A program made the position numbers and the translations under genes. Shown piece by piece: positions 35,635-43,138 of a DNA stretch of 64,000 bases. A model generated the notes under the pieces. That model did no database searches. It was not told the origin of the DNA and saw only the letters and a list, made by a program, of their open reading frames with translations. The DNA comes from a virus, in the IMG/VR virus record IMGVR_UViG_3300036893_000013, positions 48,038-112,037 of that record; one strand, given 5' to 3'. Numbering within the stretch: position 1 is the first letter of the stretch; each line of letters opens with the position of its first letter.

Positions 35635-36237
35635 TTAGACGTTTTCGAACAAGAATTCCCTGATCGTTACCGTATTAGCAGCATTACCAGTACCAAAGAC
35701 AAAGGTAGGAATGAAGGTAAGATTAGTGACGGAGAGATTAGTGATCGCGGTAATAGCTACAGAACCAGTAAATACATTATTCACATCGGACTGGAACCAG
35801 CCGTTAAGGTGGCTGGAAGTGGAATCCCAAATGAGGTTATTCTCAAACAAGAAGTTAATGGTCGAAGCGGTGGTAATAGTGTACGAAGACGAAATAGACA
35901 CCAGAGTATCGCTCGTAGTAGTCGAACTAGTACCTTGATATAAACTAACTTGGAAAGTAGTCGAAGCTGATACAGTAACTAATCCAACAATACGAATACG
36001 GAACTGACGACCATCCACACTATCATTTACATAAGTGGGAGAACTAGCCTGAGGATTTGAAGACTGGTAGTTAGGGGCAACAGCGAGGTACAACCCAGCA
36101 CCCGCAGCAAACACAGGAGAGGGAAGACCTTGATAGAGGGCGGTAGCAGCAGGAACCAAAAGTGCGGTTGTAGTTGCGTTGGTAATATTCTGCGCTGGAA
36201 GTGAAACAAAACCGTTAGAACTATTTACATTAGCCAT
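35635..36237 (-). CDS. Decoration-type beta protein (copy 2)
   Basis: The 200-residue paralogue of 22421-23113 shares VNDSVDGRQFRIRIVGLVTV, LIWDSTSSHLNGWF and the C-terminal TFIPTFVFG..NAANTVTIREF block. It has no signal peptide and a Ser/Thr/Asn/Val-rich, beta-strand-like composition. Likely a virion surface or decoration protein. An AAAAGG Shine-Dalgarno lies upstream of the ATG at 36237. Confidence 0.55.
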   Translation of the reverse strand: MANVNSSNGFVSLPAQNITNATTTALLVPAATALYQGLPSPVFAAGAGLYLAVAPNYQSSNPQASSPTYVNDSVDGRQFRIRIVGLVTVSASTTFQVSLYQGTSSTTTSDTLVSISSSYTITTASTINFLFENNLIWDSTSSHLNGWFQSDVNNVFTGSVAITAITNLSVTNLTFIPTFVFGTGNAANTVTIREFLFENV

Positions 36238-36388
36238 GATAGACCTTTTTATTATGAGATGGGGCTTTTCAGGCCGGAGAAGGAGGGGTCACACGGTACC
36301 CCTCAGTTATGTACATACTCGCCAGCATTGCACTGGCATTGCGAAGACGGGAATTTATGACCGGCTAACAAAATCCTCCGGCTCACAT

Positions 36389-36460
36389 AAAACTTATAAA
36401 ACTTATAAAACTTATAAAACTTATAAAACTTATAAAACTTATAAAACTTATAAAACTTAG
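36389..36460. repeat. Eight tandem copies of a 9-bp unit AAAACTTAT
   Basis: From 36389 to 36460 the unit AAAACTTAT repeats eight times without mismatch except for the last base. It lies in an untranslated gap between the decoration gene and the tRNA-like locus. The 9-bp period keeps a frame (Lys-Thr-Tyr), but both ORFs across it are implausible. It looks like a slippage-prone microsatellite. Confidence 0.9.
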
Positions 36461-36769
36461 AACACCGGGCGTTGAGCTTATGCTTGCCCGGTAATCTTAA
36501 GTCCGATTTGTACTCCCTCGGAACCGGGGCAGAAGGATTAAAATCCCTCAAATTCTAAACTTTTTAAACTTTAAACTTTAGCTAGTTTCTCTCACGGGAC
36601 TAGCGACCCTAGTGAACGGCAGGTAGCGACTGCGCGGAGCCTGTAGTTCTAAAAACTAGCGGTCACTGGTGCTCTCAGCTTTAAGCTACACCCGTCCACT
36701 TAAGGGCGGGAGAAGAGGCGCTAATCTCTTTATCCTTCAGTCGGGTCCGCTATCTTGTGCATCTAAACT
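36461..36769. other. Gene-free segment with possible structured RNA
   Basis: No credible ORF is seen. It contains several short inverted repeats (for example CTAGT / GACTAG around 36579-36602 and 36645), and together with the repeat and the tRNA-like locus forms a 720-base non-coding interval, long for this tightly packed genome. Nothing specific was recognised. Confidence 0.3.
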
Positions 36770-36855
36770 TGGTCGGGGTAGGAGGACTCGAACCTCCAGT
36801 GCTCTTAAGCTCCTGTTTCCAAAACAGGTCGGCTACCATTTACCGATTTACACCC
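36770..36855 (-). tRNA. tRNA-like locus, anticodon loop TTTGGAA (TGG), degenerate acceptor
   Basis: On the minus strand a cloverleaf of ~86 nt can be drawn. The anticodon stem CCTGT/ACAGG has loop TTTGGAA (anticodon TGG, Pro). The D stem is CGGT/GCCG with a G18G19 D loop. The T stem GGAGG/CCTCC has loop TTCGAGT. The acceptor 3' strand TACCCCG is followed by A and encoded CCA. Problems: the acceptor 5' strand GGGTGTA has two mismatches, three rather than two bases separate it from the D stem, and the 14-base variable region with a small stem is Ser/Leu-like and not expected for Pro. It may be a decaying or chimaeric tRNA. Confidence 0.5.
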
Positions 36856-36930
36856 TCGGGGCGCGACTCCCGTTACGATAATAGCGTTTGCGGGTGGTGC
36901 CGGGTTGAACAGATTTTCCATCTAATTACT

Positions 36931-36954
36931 ATTATACTCTCTTTTATCGAAAAT
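36931..36954 (-). promoter_or_regulatory. Possible promoter upstream of the tRNA-like locus
   Basis: The minus strand has a perfect TATAAT at 36936-36931, ~75 bases upstream of the tRNA-like gene. The -35 region is poor, so this is a weak prediction. Confidence 0.3.
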
Positions 36955-36957
36955 TTA

Positions 36958-37806
36958 CTAACTTCTAAGTTTTTTTCTCTGTAGACACGCCAAATTTAGT
37001 ATGTATTGTTTAGATACCCCGTATTCTACTGACAATTGTAGCGAGTTTCTTCCCGTATATCTTCTGAAAATTTCCTCTCTGTTCTCTCTGGATATCTTGG
37101 AGTTGGGATGCCTATTTGATTTATGATAATAAAGCATGTTCTCAGCTACAGAAACCCACTCAAGATTTTCTACTGAGTTATTACTTTTATTACCATCCTT
37201 ATGATTAACACAAGATTTGTCTTCCGGGTTAGAAATAAAATGCTTTGCAACTAAACGATGAATAAAATGTGTTTTGACAATCCCATCTTTACTTAGGTTA
37301 ACTCTAGTATATCCATAGAAATCGGGTGGTGTTTGTAATAGATAGGCAATCCCTTTTCTTACTGATATAATCTCCCCTCTAATAGATATCTTATATCTTC
37401 CATACCCTTCTATATATTTCCACTCAGAGGATATATATTCATAATCATCCGAAAGTTTCGTGGACTTTTTAAGATTTGATGTCCTTTTTATCAGCCCAGT
37501 ATCTATAGCATGTTTCATGTTTTGAGACTGTGAACACCACTCTAAATTGTCTGATCTGTTATTTTTTACATCGCCGTCTAAGTGATTAACTATCCTATAA
37601 TTAAATGGATTAGGTTTAAAGGCTAAAGCCACTAATCTGTGAACTAGGCCGAACTTGGGTTTTCCTTGTATGAAAAGACTTAGTTGTATGTATCCTTGCT
37701 GACTTGTGGTATTTAAACTTAGTTCTTTACCTTGTTTACCTTTAATCTTACCAGAACTAGAGGCTTGGTATCCCTCATACCCCGGTATATCTCTCCACTC
37801 CTCCAT
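36958..37806 (-). CDS. Tandem NUMOD4-HNH homing endonuclease-like protein
   Basis: The ATG at 37806 overlaps the upstream stop (TAATG) and begins MEEWRDIPGYEGYQASSSG, a NUMOD4 motif, so I prefer it to the ORF start at 37836. In the 282-residue protein a first NUMOD4 plus HNH-like half (LVHRLVALAF..IVNHLDGDVKNNRSDNLEWC) is followed by a second, similar half (EWKYIEGYGRYKISIRGEI, FIHRLVAKHF, CVNHKDGNKSNNSVENLEW) and a C-terminal HTH-like NUMOD (SLQLSVEYGVSKQYILN). It probably is a free-standing homing nuclease, internally duplicated. It lies in a tRNA-rich intergenic region, a usual insertion place. Confidence 0.8.
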   Translation of the reverse strand: MEEWRDIPGYEGYQASSSGKIKGKQGKELSLNTTSQQGYIQLSLFIQGKPKFGLVHRLVALAFKPNPFNYRIVNHLDGDVKNNRSDNLEWCSQSQNMKHAIDTGLIKRTSNLKKSTKLSDDYEYISSEWKYIEGYGRYKISIRGEIISVRKGIAYLLQTPPDFYGYTRVNLSKDGIVKTHFIHRLVAKHFISNPEDKSCVNHKDGNKSNNSVENLEWVSVAENMLYYHKSNRHPNSKISRENREEIFRRYTGRNSLQLSVEYGVSKQYILNLACLQRKKLRS

Positions 37807-38012
37807 TAATTTACTTTTCGAGTATTTTCGGGCCAAACGATTTTTATTTGTGTTTTTGTTGCAATTTCTTCTATTCGAAGGGAAAGTTTATCTTGGTTGG
37901 CCTCGTACATCTCTAACGCCTCGTCAAAAAAGTCAAAACATCTGTCTTGGAAGGGAAGGTTACACCCCGCCCAGCAAACAATGTATTGGACTTTTATAAA
38001 GACTTCTTTCAT
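37806..38012 (-). CDS. Small protein, unknown
   Basis: The 68-residue protein has a Cys-rich N-terminal half (YIVCWAGCNLPFQDRC) and a helical C-terminal part (LRIEEIATKTQIKIVWPENT). It overlaps the SprT-like gene at its start and the NUMOD4 gene at its end. No family recognised. Confidence 0.45.
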   Translation of the reverse strand: MKEVFIKVQYIVCWAGCNLPFQDRCFDFFDEALEMYEANQDKLSLRIEEIATKTQIKIVWPENTRKVN

Positions 38013-38406
38013 ATCAGATTGTCTAGCGCCCCTAAACTTGCTATTCTTCTTATTTCATTCTTAAACGGCTTTCCATGACCGCAGTATGGAGAAATGTAAA
38101 TATGGATTTGCTCGTGTAGAATAGTTTGTTTAGTCAACATGACATGAAAAACGGCGGTTCCTCGGTCCAGAATAATACACTGTTGTCCTTCTGAATCTAT
38201 GCCGACTATACCGTATTCTCCGGCATCTAACCAATCCTCTTCTGCCTCCGCTTGAGTTAGTTGGGTGATTCTAAGGAGAGGCGCTGTAAGAATTCTTGTA
38301 GGAGCTAAACTATTGTTAAAATAGAGTTTATTTGTACGGTTAAAATAGTTCTGATATCGCTTGTTAGGTCGGCATCCCTTTATAATCCTTTTGCCGATTT
38401 TAACCA

Positions 38407-38407
<1 letters not shown>
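38009..38407 (-). CDS. SprT-like zinc metallopeptidase
   Basis: The 132-residue protein has QTILHEQIHIYISPYCGHGK at residues ~93-112, i.e. an HExxH zinc motif followed by CGHG..F, typical of SprT-like peptidases. The upstream beta strands (YGIVGIDSEGQQCIILDRGT) fit the usual order. SprT/Spartan proteins cut DNA-protein crosslinks; phage homologues are common but uncharacterised. The short length indicates a single peptidase domain. It lies in the same operon as secreted proteins and is coupled by TAATG. Confidence 0.75.
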
Positions 38408-38766
<359 letters not shown>

Positions 38767-38771
38767 AATTC

Positions 38772-38800
38772 ATTATACCATCTATTTCTTTATTTGTCAA
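38772..38800 (-). promoter_or_regulatory. Consensus sigma70 promoter, leaderless start of the 38766 gene
   Basis: On the minus strand TTGACA (38800-38795), a 17-base spacer and TATAAT (38777-38772) are perfect. The ATG begins 6 bases after the -10 hexamer, where transcription should start, so the mRNA should be leaderless or nearly so. Confidence 0.85.
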
Positions 38801-38804
38801 CTAG

Positions 38805-39236
38805 TTAGTTGTTTCCGTAGTTGTAATAATAAAGGCTTCCACAAGTACTACAGTTGTTTCCGTAGTTGTAATAATAAAGGCTTCCACAAGTACAGTAGTT
38901 TCCAGAACACCAACCGCAAGAGCAGGTAATATTTCCGGAGGAGGTAATATTTCCGGGAATACCAGAGAAAACACCCGGGAGGATATAAGATTTAGGAACA
39001 ATGAACTTATAATCTTCCGAAAACTGGTACCCAAACTCCCATCCCGATTTCTTTTCTATGTATTTATGTTGGATATAAGTATTCCAGTCGTCGGAAGCTT
39101 TTTGTGCTCTAACTAAATCATCATGTTTGTTTTTGCTGAGAACTTGATCCTGTGGGGATAGCTCTATTACTTTAGCCGTTTGAGCCGGAAGTATTGTACT
39201 CACCAGCAAAAATAGTATTTTTATCATTTTTGTCAT
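38805..39236 (-). CDS. Secreted protein with Cys/Tyr-rich 15-residue C-terminal repeats
   Basis: The 143-residue protein has a hydrophobic N-terminus (MTKMIKILFLLVSTILPAQ) acting as a signal peptide, a helical charged middle (LSKNKHDDLVRAQKASDDWN) and a C-terminal CxxC-Tyr repeat (CGSLYYYNYGNN, twice, preceded by ITCSCGWCSGNYCTC). The 45-base DNA period encodes the 15-residue repeat. The Cys content suggests disulfides in the periplasm or outside the cell. Confidence 0.55.
   Translation of the reverse strand: MTKMIKILFLLVSTILPAQTAKVIELSPQDQVLSKNKHDDLVRAQKASDDWNTYIQHKYIEKKSGWEFGYQFSEDYKFIVPKSYILPGVFSGIPGNITSSGNITCSCGWCSGNYCTCGSLYYYNYGNNCSTCGSLYYYNYGNN
38808..38893. repeat. Two-copy 41-bp direct repeat (period 45)
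   Basis: Positions 38808-38848 and 38853-38893 are identical 41-base copies separated by four bases. They encode the two C-terminal CGSLYYYNYGNN units of the secreted protein, showing recent internal duplication. Confidence 0.95.
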
Positions 39237-39239
39237 CTG

Positions 39240-39566
39240 TTACATCCTCTGTAAATACATTCTTTGTATTGCAGACACAAACTCTACAATTTCTTTCTCA
39301 GTAGCTTTAGATTCCGGAAGCTGGAAAAATTCCGGGGAGTGTCCTTTTTGAACAACCACTATTATACCGTCAGGAACATGTACATCACGGGAAGCCGAAT
39401 ACTCTCGAAATCCATCTGCCAAAACCCAACGTTTTTTGTTCCCAGACTTAACCTCTATCCATTGTACACCATTTCGGTTAAGAAATCCACAGTCGGTAAC
39501 AGTAGCGATTTTTGAGGCGTTTTTTATACTGACAACCCGGTTTCCTATTTTGAACACTAAAACCAT
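39240..39566 (-). CDS. Small beta-domain protein
   Basis: The 108-residue protein has beta-strand-like blocks (LVFKIGNRVVSIKNASKIAT, GIIVVVQKGHSPEFFQLPES) and a helical C-terminus. It lies between the leaderless first gene and the secreted protein, overlapping the former by ten bases. No family recognised. Confidence 0.5.
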   Translation of the reverse strand: MVLVFKIGNRVVSIKNASKIATVTDCGFLNRNGVQWIEVKSGNKKRWVLADGFREYSASRDVHVPDGIIVVVQKGHSPEFFQLPESKATEKEIVEFVSAIQRMYLQRM

Positions 39567-39838
39567 CCCTTACTAGGAAGGAAGGGAAGGTCTCTAATCC
39601 CCGAAGCTCGGTCTTCTCTAACCGCTTGTATTTCTGCTATCACCAATTTCCTATCCTCTTTATTCTGTGGATCAGCTAGTTTGATAGAACCTTTACCACC
39701 CTCCCAATTCAACTTCTTTCCAAAGTATACACTAGCTTCAGTTTCAGTACCAAAATACACAAACTTTCCATATTCCGGAAATTCCATGATCCAGTATTCT
39801 GGTTTAGGATCGTCTTCTGGTAATTTAAATAAAGTCAT
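39557..39838 (-). CDS. First gene of the late operon, small unknown protein
   Basis: The 93-residue protein is acidic/aromatic (DDPKPEYWIMEFPEYGKFVY). It is the first gene after the divergent region, and its ATG at 39838 is 6 bases downstream of a perfect -10 element, so it should be translated from a leaderless mRNA. No homology recognised; a regulator of the late operon is a possibility. Confidence 0.55.
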   Translation of the reverse strand: MTLFKLPEDDPKPEYWIMEFPEYGKFVYFGTETEASVYFGKKLNWEGGKGSIKLADPQNKEDRKLVIAEIQAVREDRASGIRDLPFLPSKGWF

Positions 39839-39843
39839 AATTT

Positions 39844-39872
39844 ATTATATCATTTTTTTGAAAATTTGTCAA
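39844..39872 (-). promoter_or_regulatory. Perfect sigma70 promoter for the late (minus) operon, leaderless
   Basis: TTGACA at 39872-39867, a 17-base spacer and TATAAT at 39849-39844 on the minus strand. The ATG at 39838 begins 6 bases after the -10. There is no room for a Shine-Dalgarno sequence, so leaderless initiation is predicted. This is the main promoter candidate for the leftward gene set. Confidence 0.9.
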
Positions 39873-40435
39873 AAAAATTTAGGGAGTAAGAGATATAAAA
39901 AAAGGAGGTGTTTTGGTCAGGTCAGGTAAACGCTGGCGTGCCGTGGCCGGGGGGCTTCCCCATACCCGTCTAGCCTAAAAAGGATGGTATCCCGCACGCT
40001 ACATAATCGTATGTCACGCAAAGCACTCATACTTAGCTCGCCTTGTAATTAACTGAGCTAGACAGCATAAATTATCCGCCTCACCCATAAGAATCTGGCG
40101 AGCTACCAGTCCAATATGGTCCTGTTTGCGCGGGATTGCGCGTAAACTCAATAGAATCAATCGCGTTTAGGAATCGCTGTAATGGCTTCACGCGAGAATG
40201 CGCGAGAATCGTTACAAACTGTAATGATTACAAGTCAGACACATATAGTTAATAGCTCAAGGTCAATCCGTATTGAATCGTTAACACTATTGTACCAGAC
40301 CGTGTAAAGCGTATTGAATCGATGTACTTTAAGCGTAATGATCGATTTTTGATCGATTCCGACCCGTATTGACCCGAAAAAAATTTATTCGGCCCTAGAA
40401 AATCGCTTTACCTATCGTTTTCCACAAGTGGGGTA
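39873..40435. promoter_or_regulatory. Divergent control region with iteron-like repeats
   Basis: About 690 bases between the two divergent gene sets contain no credible ORF. It carries repeated CGTATTGA(A/C) motifs (40269-40280, 40310-40321, 40365-40372), a direct repeat TGATCGATT separated by two bases near 40339-40358, many ATCGATT/AATCG elements and GC dyads. This combination fits an origin of replication or a multi-operator switch, but a function is not proven. Confidence 0.5.
40398..40411. promoter_or_regulatory. Palindromic operator-like motif (GAAAATCGCTTTAC)
   Basis: A near-palindrome of the family GTAAATCG(A/C)TTTAC lies 25 bases before the -35 of the rightward promoter. It is the first of six related sites near early promoters. 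Confidence 0.6.
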
Positions 40436-40464
40436 TTGACACGTTTTCGGGAGTGGATTAGAGT
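40436..40464 (+). promoter_or_regulatory. Sigma70-like early promoter for 40531
   Basis: TTGACA at 40436-40441, a 17-base spacer and TAGAGT at 40459-40464. It sits at the end of the divergent region, just after the palindromic motif, and should drive the first rightward gene. Confidence 0.75.
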
Positions 40465-40495
40465 CGAAACACGTCAACCGAACGGTGACGAATTC

Positions 40496-40534
40496 ATGGT
40501 AAAGCCTACCTTACAGGCAATGGAGAAAACATGA
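40496..40534 (+). CDS. Twelve-codon leader peptide, coupled to 40531
   Basis: A short ORF MVKPTLQAMEKT begins at 40496. Its stop overlaps the ATG of the next gene (ATGA at 40531-40534), so it may be a leader peptide that couples translation of the first early gene. It is short, so this is only suggestive. Confidence 0.35.
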   Translation: MVKPTLQAMEKT

Positions 40535-40923
40535 CAATGACACTAGCAGAATCGCTCAAGAAAAACGAGGAATTACAGGCACGCATCGCAGAATTGGAGG
40601 CTGCCAAGGCCGGTCGCATCACAGTGAAGATGAGTGAGTTTGGTGGAGGTACCGTTTCAGTGTATGGTATTCGCCGGTTCCCGCTCAGTTTTTTCGCTGG
40701 GGAGTGGGCGAAGATCATCGCAGTTGGACCCGAAGTAGACGCATACATTGCAGCCCATTCCAATGAGCTACGGTGCGCAGCGTTTGCGAAGGAATACTGC
40801 GAGAAGTCGAAAGTCGAGTGGGATTCCAAAGACAAGGAAAACACCGCATACAAGGCGAAGTATGCAGAGGGATACGCGCAAGCGATCAAGAATCCCTCGC
40901 TGTTCTCTTCCAAGAGCAAGTAA
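40531..40923 (+). CDS. First rightward gene, unknown
   Basis: The 130-residue protein begins with a Leu/Glu helix (LAESLKKNEELQARIAELEA), followed by a beta-rich segment (RITVKMSEFGGGTVSVYGIR) and a charged C-terminus (AFAKEYCEKSKVEWDSKDKE). The chain resembles small early phage proteins of unknown role. A strong UUCG terminator follows, so it is a single-gene transcription unit. Confidence 0.6.
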   Translation: MTMTLAESLKKNEELQARIAELEAAKAGRITVKMSEFGGGTVSVYGIRRFPLSFFAGEWAKIIAVGPEVDAYIAAHSNELRCAAFAKEYCEKSKVEWDSKDKENTAYKAKYAEGYAQAIKNPSLFSSKSK

Positions 40924-40942
40924 GTTGTTCCTGATTCACTCA

Positions 40943-40970
40943 GCCCACTCTTCGGAGTGGGCATTTTTTT
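40943..40970 (+). terminator. Strong UUCG intrinsic terminator
   Basis: Stem GCCCACTC/GAGTGGGC, loop TTCG, followed by a T-run. It ends transcription of the 40531 gene. Confidence 0.9.
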
Positions 40971-41273
40971 GCTCAAAAATAAATCCGCTCTACCGTTTCC
41001 GCACGTTCTCCCGTCCTGTATTCGCCCCACTAAATCGCTTTTCTTTTCCCTGTAACGCATTTTCTCTCCATCGGTGGCACTCTCCATCCTTCCCAAACGA
41101 AGTAAATCGCTTTACTGACGATCTGAGCGCTGGTAATCGGTAATCCGATTACCTACAGATATTACTACTATGTCTGTGTGGGGGTTGTTGCGCAATACCT
41201 AATACCGCAGTTAAGTCTAGTATGATCAAGTATATACGTTCGGACACGGTTTCGTGCCGCAAAAAAAATTTTC
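40971..41273. promoter_or_regulatory. Intergenic region with operator-like dyads
   Basis: No gene is seen. It contains two members of the AATCGCTTT family (41030-41043, CTAAATCGCTTTTC, and 41102-41115, GTAAATCGCTTTAC) and a perfect 9-bp-arm dyad (41132-41153: GGTAATCGG TAAT CCGATTACC). These lie upstream of the promoter at 41274 and look like binding sites for a repressor. Confidence 0.6.
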
Positions 41274-41302
41274 TTGACACATTTTTCGGGCCGTGATACC
41301 GT
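41274..41302 (+). promoter_or_regulatory. Sigma70-like early promoter for 41337
   Basis: TTGACA (41274-41279), 17-base spacer, TACCGT (41297-41302). The upstream flank is an AT-rich AAAAAAAATTTTC run that could serve as an UP-like element. Confidence 0.75.
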
Positions 41303-41336
41303 CGAGACGTGCGAAAATTTTTGCACCGGAGGATAC

Positions 41337-41810
41337 ATGGCACGCTACCTTTACAGCGAACTAGCTAGTGCAATACAGGCTAGACGTAATTGCTTGCGAT
41401 CAATGCAGGGTTTAAACCCTAACGCAGTATCAGCCAGTGTTGGTATGAAAGATAATGAGTTTCACAGATTGGAAGGTTGGGTTGATCGTTGGATTGAGTA
41501 TATCCAGCAGTTAACAAAGGACTTACCTTCCGGGGCTGGGTTTGACAACGGTACGAAGATCGACATAGATAGTAGTCATGCCGAGAAGCTGGTATTCACT
41601 ACTTCTTTCCATCACATGAATGAATTTGGGTTCTATGGGTGGACAGACCATGTGATTACAGTTACTCCTTCCTTCACTGGTATAAACCTACGTGTAACTG
41701 GACGTAACCATAATGGAATCAAGGAGTATATACTCGAAACATTCGAGTATGCTTTGACGCGCGAAACTAGTGTTAGTTTGCAGGGTATCATCTCAGAGGA
41801 GGGATTATGA
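41337..41810 (+). CDS. Early protein, unknown (157 aa)
   Basis: Start chosen at ATG 41337 after CCGGAGGATAC, since the upstream frame passes through the promoter. The 157-residue protein has an N-terminal helical, Arg/Ser-rich part (YSELASAIQARRNCLRSMQG) and beta-type C-terminal segments (DHVITVTPSFTGINLRVTGR). Unknown function; first of a long early operon. Confidence 0.6.
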   Translation: MARYLYSELASAIQARRNCLRSMQGLNPNAVSASVGMKDNEFHRLEGWVDRWIEYIQQLTKDLPSGAGFDNGTKIDIDSSHAEKLVFTTSFHHMNEFGFYGWTDHVITVTPSFTGINLRVTGRNHNGIKEYILETFEYALTRETSVSLQGIISEEGL

Positions 41811-41995
41811 CGCTAGAAGGAGCTAGGAAGGAAGCGCAACGTAGGGCTAACGTACTAGGTAATTCCTACATAGTATGTAAGTCCTTAACTGCGTTGGATA
41901 TACCAGAGGAGGATAGGTATATGGTTTGCTTAACGTTGCCTATTCATGCCACGCGCGTTGGGGAGCGTATCTACCCAGAAAGGAAGGAAGTATGA
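41807..41995 (+). CDS. Small early protein, unknown (62 aa)
   Basis: The 62-residue protein overlaps both neighbours (ATGA type). It starts MTLEGARKEAQRRANVLGNS and has no motif. Expressed by coupling. Confidence 0.5.
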   Translation: MTLEGARKEAQRRANVLGNSYIVCKSLTALDIPEEDRYMVCLTLPIHATRVGERIYPERKEV

Positions 41996-42420
41996 CAATT
42001 CAAGAAGCAGCACAAACTGCATTGGATGTACAAGATGCGGTTAATCTATCGGCGGTGGCTAGGAGTCTAGTTTCAGTCCTAGATGTATTGTGGACTCAGG
42101 CTAGGGAGGAAGGGAAGGGTACTGACTATGTCAACACTCATCCCATAGTCACCTTGTTTCTGGACAAGCTAACAAGTCTTAACCACGGTGATGTTCTAAG
42201 TTGCTATCCTCTCGTAGAGGAGATGACTAAAAAGGTTGCCGTGCCGGATTGGATGACTGCTAAGCAAGTAGAAGCAGTTCACAATTTGTATACTCGGGAT
42301 AGACAGGGAGTATCGCGGGAGGAGTTTTTCCGGAAAGTGGAAAACTATGGTGACTACTGCGGGTTGTCGTGGTGTGGTATGTTCATTGGGATTGAGAAAG
42401 ACGGATACACTCACAGCTAG
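41992..42420 (+). CDS. Early protein, unknown (142 aa)
   Basis: I start at the ATG at 41992 (ATGA overlap with the previous gene). The 142-residue product has helical, acidic Ala/Val/Leu-rich parts (IQEAAQTALDVQDAVNLSAV) and a Cys/Trp-rich C-terminus (GDYCGLSWCGMFIG). No recognised family. Confidence 0.55.
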   Translation: MTIQEAAQTALDVQDAVNLSAVARSLVSVLDVLWTQAREEGKGTDYVNTHPIVTLFLDKLTSLNHGDVLSCYPLVEEMTKKVAVPDWMTAKQVEAVHNLYTRDRQGVSREEFFRKVENYGDYCGLSWCGMFIGIEKDGYTHS

Positions 42421-42429
42421 GAGGATGAA

Positions 42430-42705
42430 ATGCCGGTAACAATCCATGAGTTAGCAGTATATAGGGGCTTGAAGACGGAAGAAGATGGCTCCTATACAAT
42501 GGCGGATATAGAGGAAGTTGGATTGCCTCTATTGTCAGGTTGCGAGAACTGCGGTGCTTCGCTGGCCGCATATAACGCTTATCCCTCTACCACTGGATTC
42601 ATACGTTGTGCTGGTTGCATTGGTAGTCTAGGGTGGACAACAGTTGAGGAGGCTGCTATTGGGTTATTTAACATAGGAGAGGAAGATGGCAACCTATCAC
42701 ACTAA
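42430..42705 (+). CDS. CxxC zinc-ribbon early protein
   Basis: The 91-residue protein holds CENCGASLAAYNAYPSTTGF and IRCAGCIGSL, two CxxC pairs separated by ~20 residues, which form a zinc ribbon seen in many small phage and bacterial proteins. A helical, acidic C-terminus follows. Role unknown. Confidence 0.6.
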   Translation: MPVTIHELAVYRGLKTEEDGSYTMADIEEVGLPLLSGCENCGASLAAYNAYPSTTGFIRCAGCIGSLGWTTVEEAAIGLFNIGEEDGNLSH

Positions 42706-42835
42706 GCACCCATTTCAGCCGGGTCAGCTTACGCAGGTTTGGAATGGAAAAAAGCACGAATGGCAACCAAGTCCACATTTTTGTGTAGTATGTGGGCGTA
42801 AACAGGACCATGTTCTGCATGGAGGGAAAAAATGA
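42686..42835 (+). CDS. Small CxxC protein (49 aa)
   Basis: A 49-residue ORF starts at ATG 42686, preceded by GGAGAGGAAG. It contains HFCVVCGRKQDHVLHGGKK, a single CxxC plus His, so a zinc site is possible. It overlaps the next gene as ATGA. Not found at usual ORF length cutoffs. Confidence 0.55.
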   Translation: MATYHTKHPFQPGQLTQVWNGKKHEWQPSPHFCVVCGRKQDHVLHGGKK

Positions 42836-43137
42836 GTCTAGCAAGTATCAAGCGGCGGGCTGTTGTGGGAGCTAAACTCCAGATTGTCAGACATGACTGG
42901 CCCATGTTGCGGTTAAATCAAACCGAGGAGGAGTATCAGGCTAAGAGAGATGCTTTCTTTGCTGTACGAGAGATAGTCATCTCTAAGCCCACGGAAATAG
43001 GATTTAGGACGGGGGAGAAAATCTCGTATCTCTCTTGGCCTAAATCTAATGCCGTTAGAGAGACTGCTAATGGGTTTGATGTTGATTTGAAAGGAGATGG
43101 GGCTTTCAGTGAAATCATCTCGTATGAGTGGAGGTAA
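42832..43137 (+). CDS. Early protein, unknown (101 aa)
   Basis: The 101-residue protein is rich in charged residues (SLASIKRRAVVGAKLQIVRH) with an aromatic centre (KISYLSWPKSNAVRETANGF). It has no recognised motif. Coupled with the preceding gene. Confidence 0.5.
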   Translation: MSLASIKRRAVVGAKLQIVRHDWPMLRLNQTEEEYQAKRDAFFAVREIVISKPTEIGFRTGEKISYLSWPKSNAVRETANGFDVDLKGDGAFSEIISYEWR

Positions 43138-43138
43138 G

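Noticed and set aside
35521-35943. 140-codon plus-strand ORF
   Set aside because: Starts inside a tRNA gene and is antisense to the decoration-type gene; no ribosome site.
36389-36460. Possible CRISPR-like array
   Set aside because: Unit is 9 bp with no spacers, so it is a simple tandem repeat.
36179-36551. ORFs on both strands across the 9-bp repeats (KTYKTY / FYKFYK)
   Set aside because: Products are artefacts of the tandem repeat, with no start signals.
40506-41096. 196-codon minus-strand ORF
   Set aside because: It crosses a strong terminator and the well-supported gene at 40531; no ribosome site.
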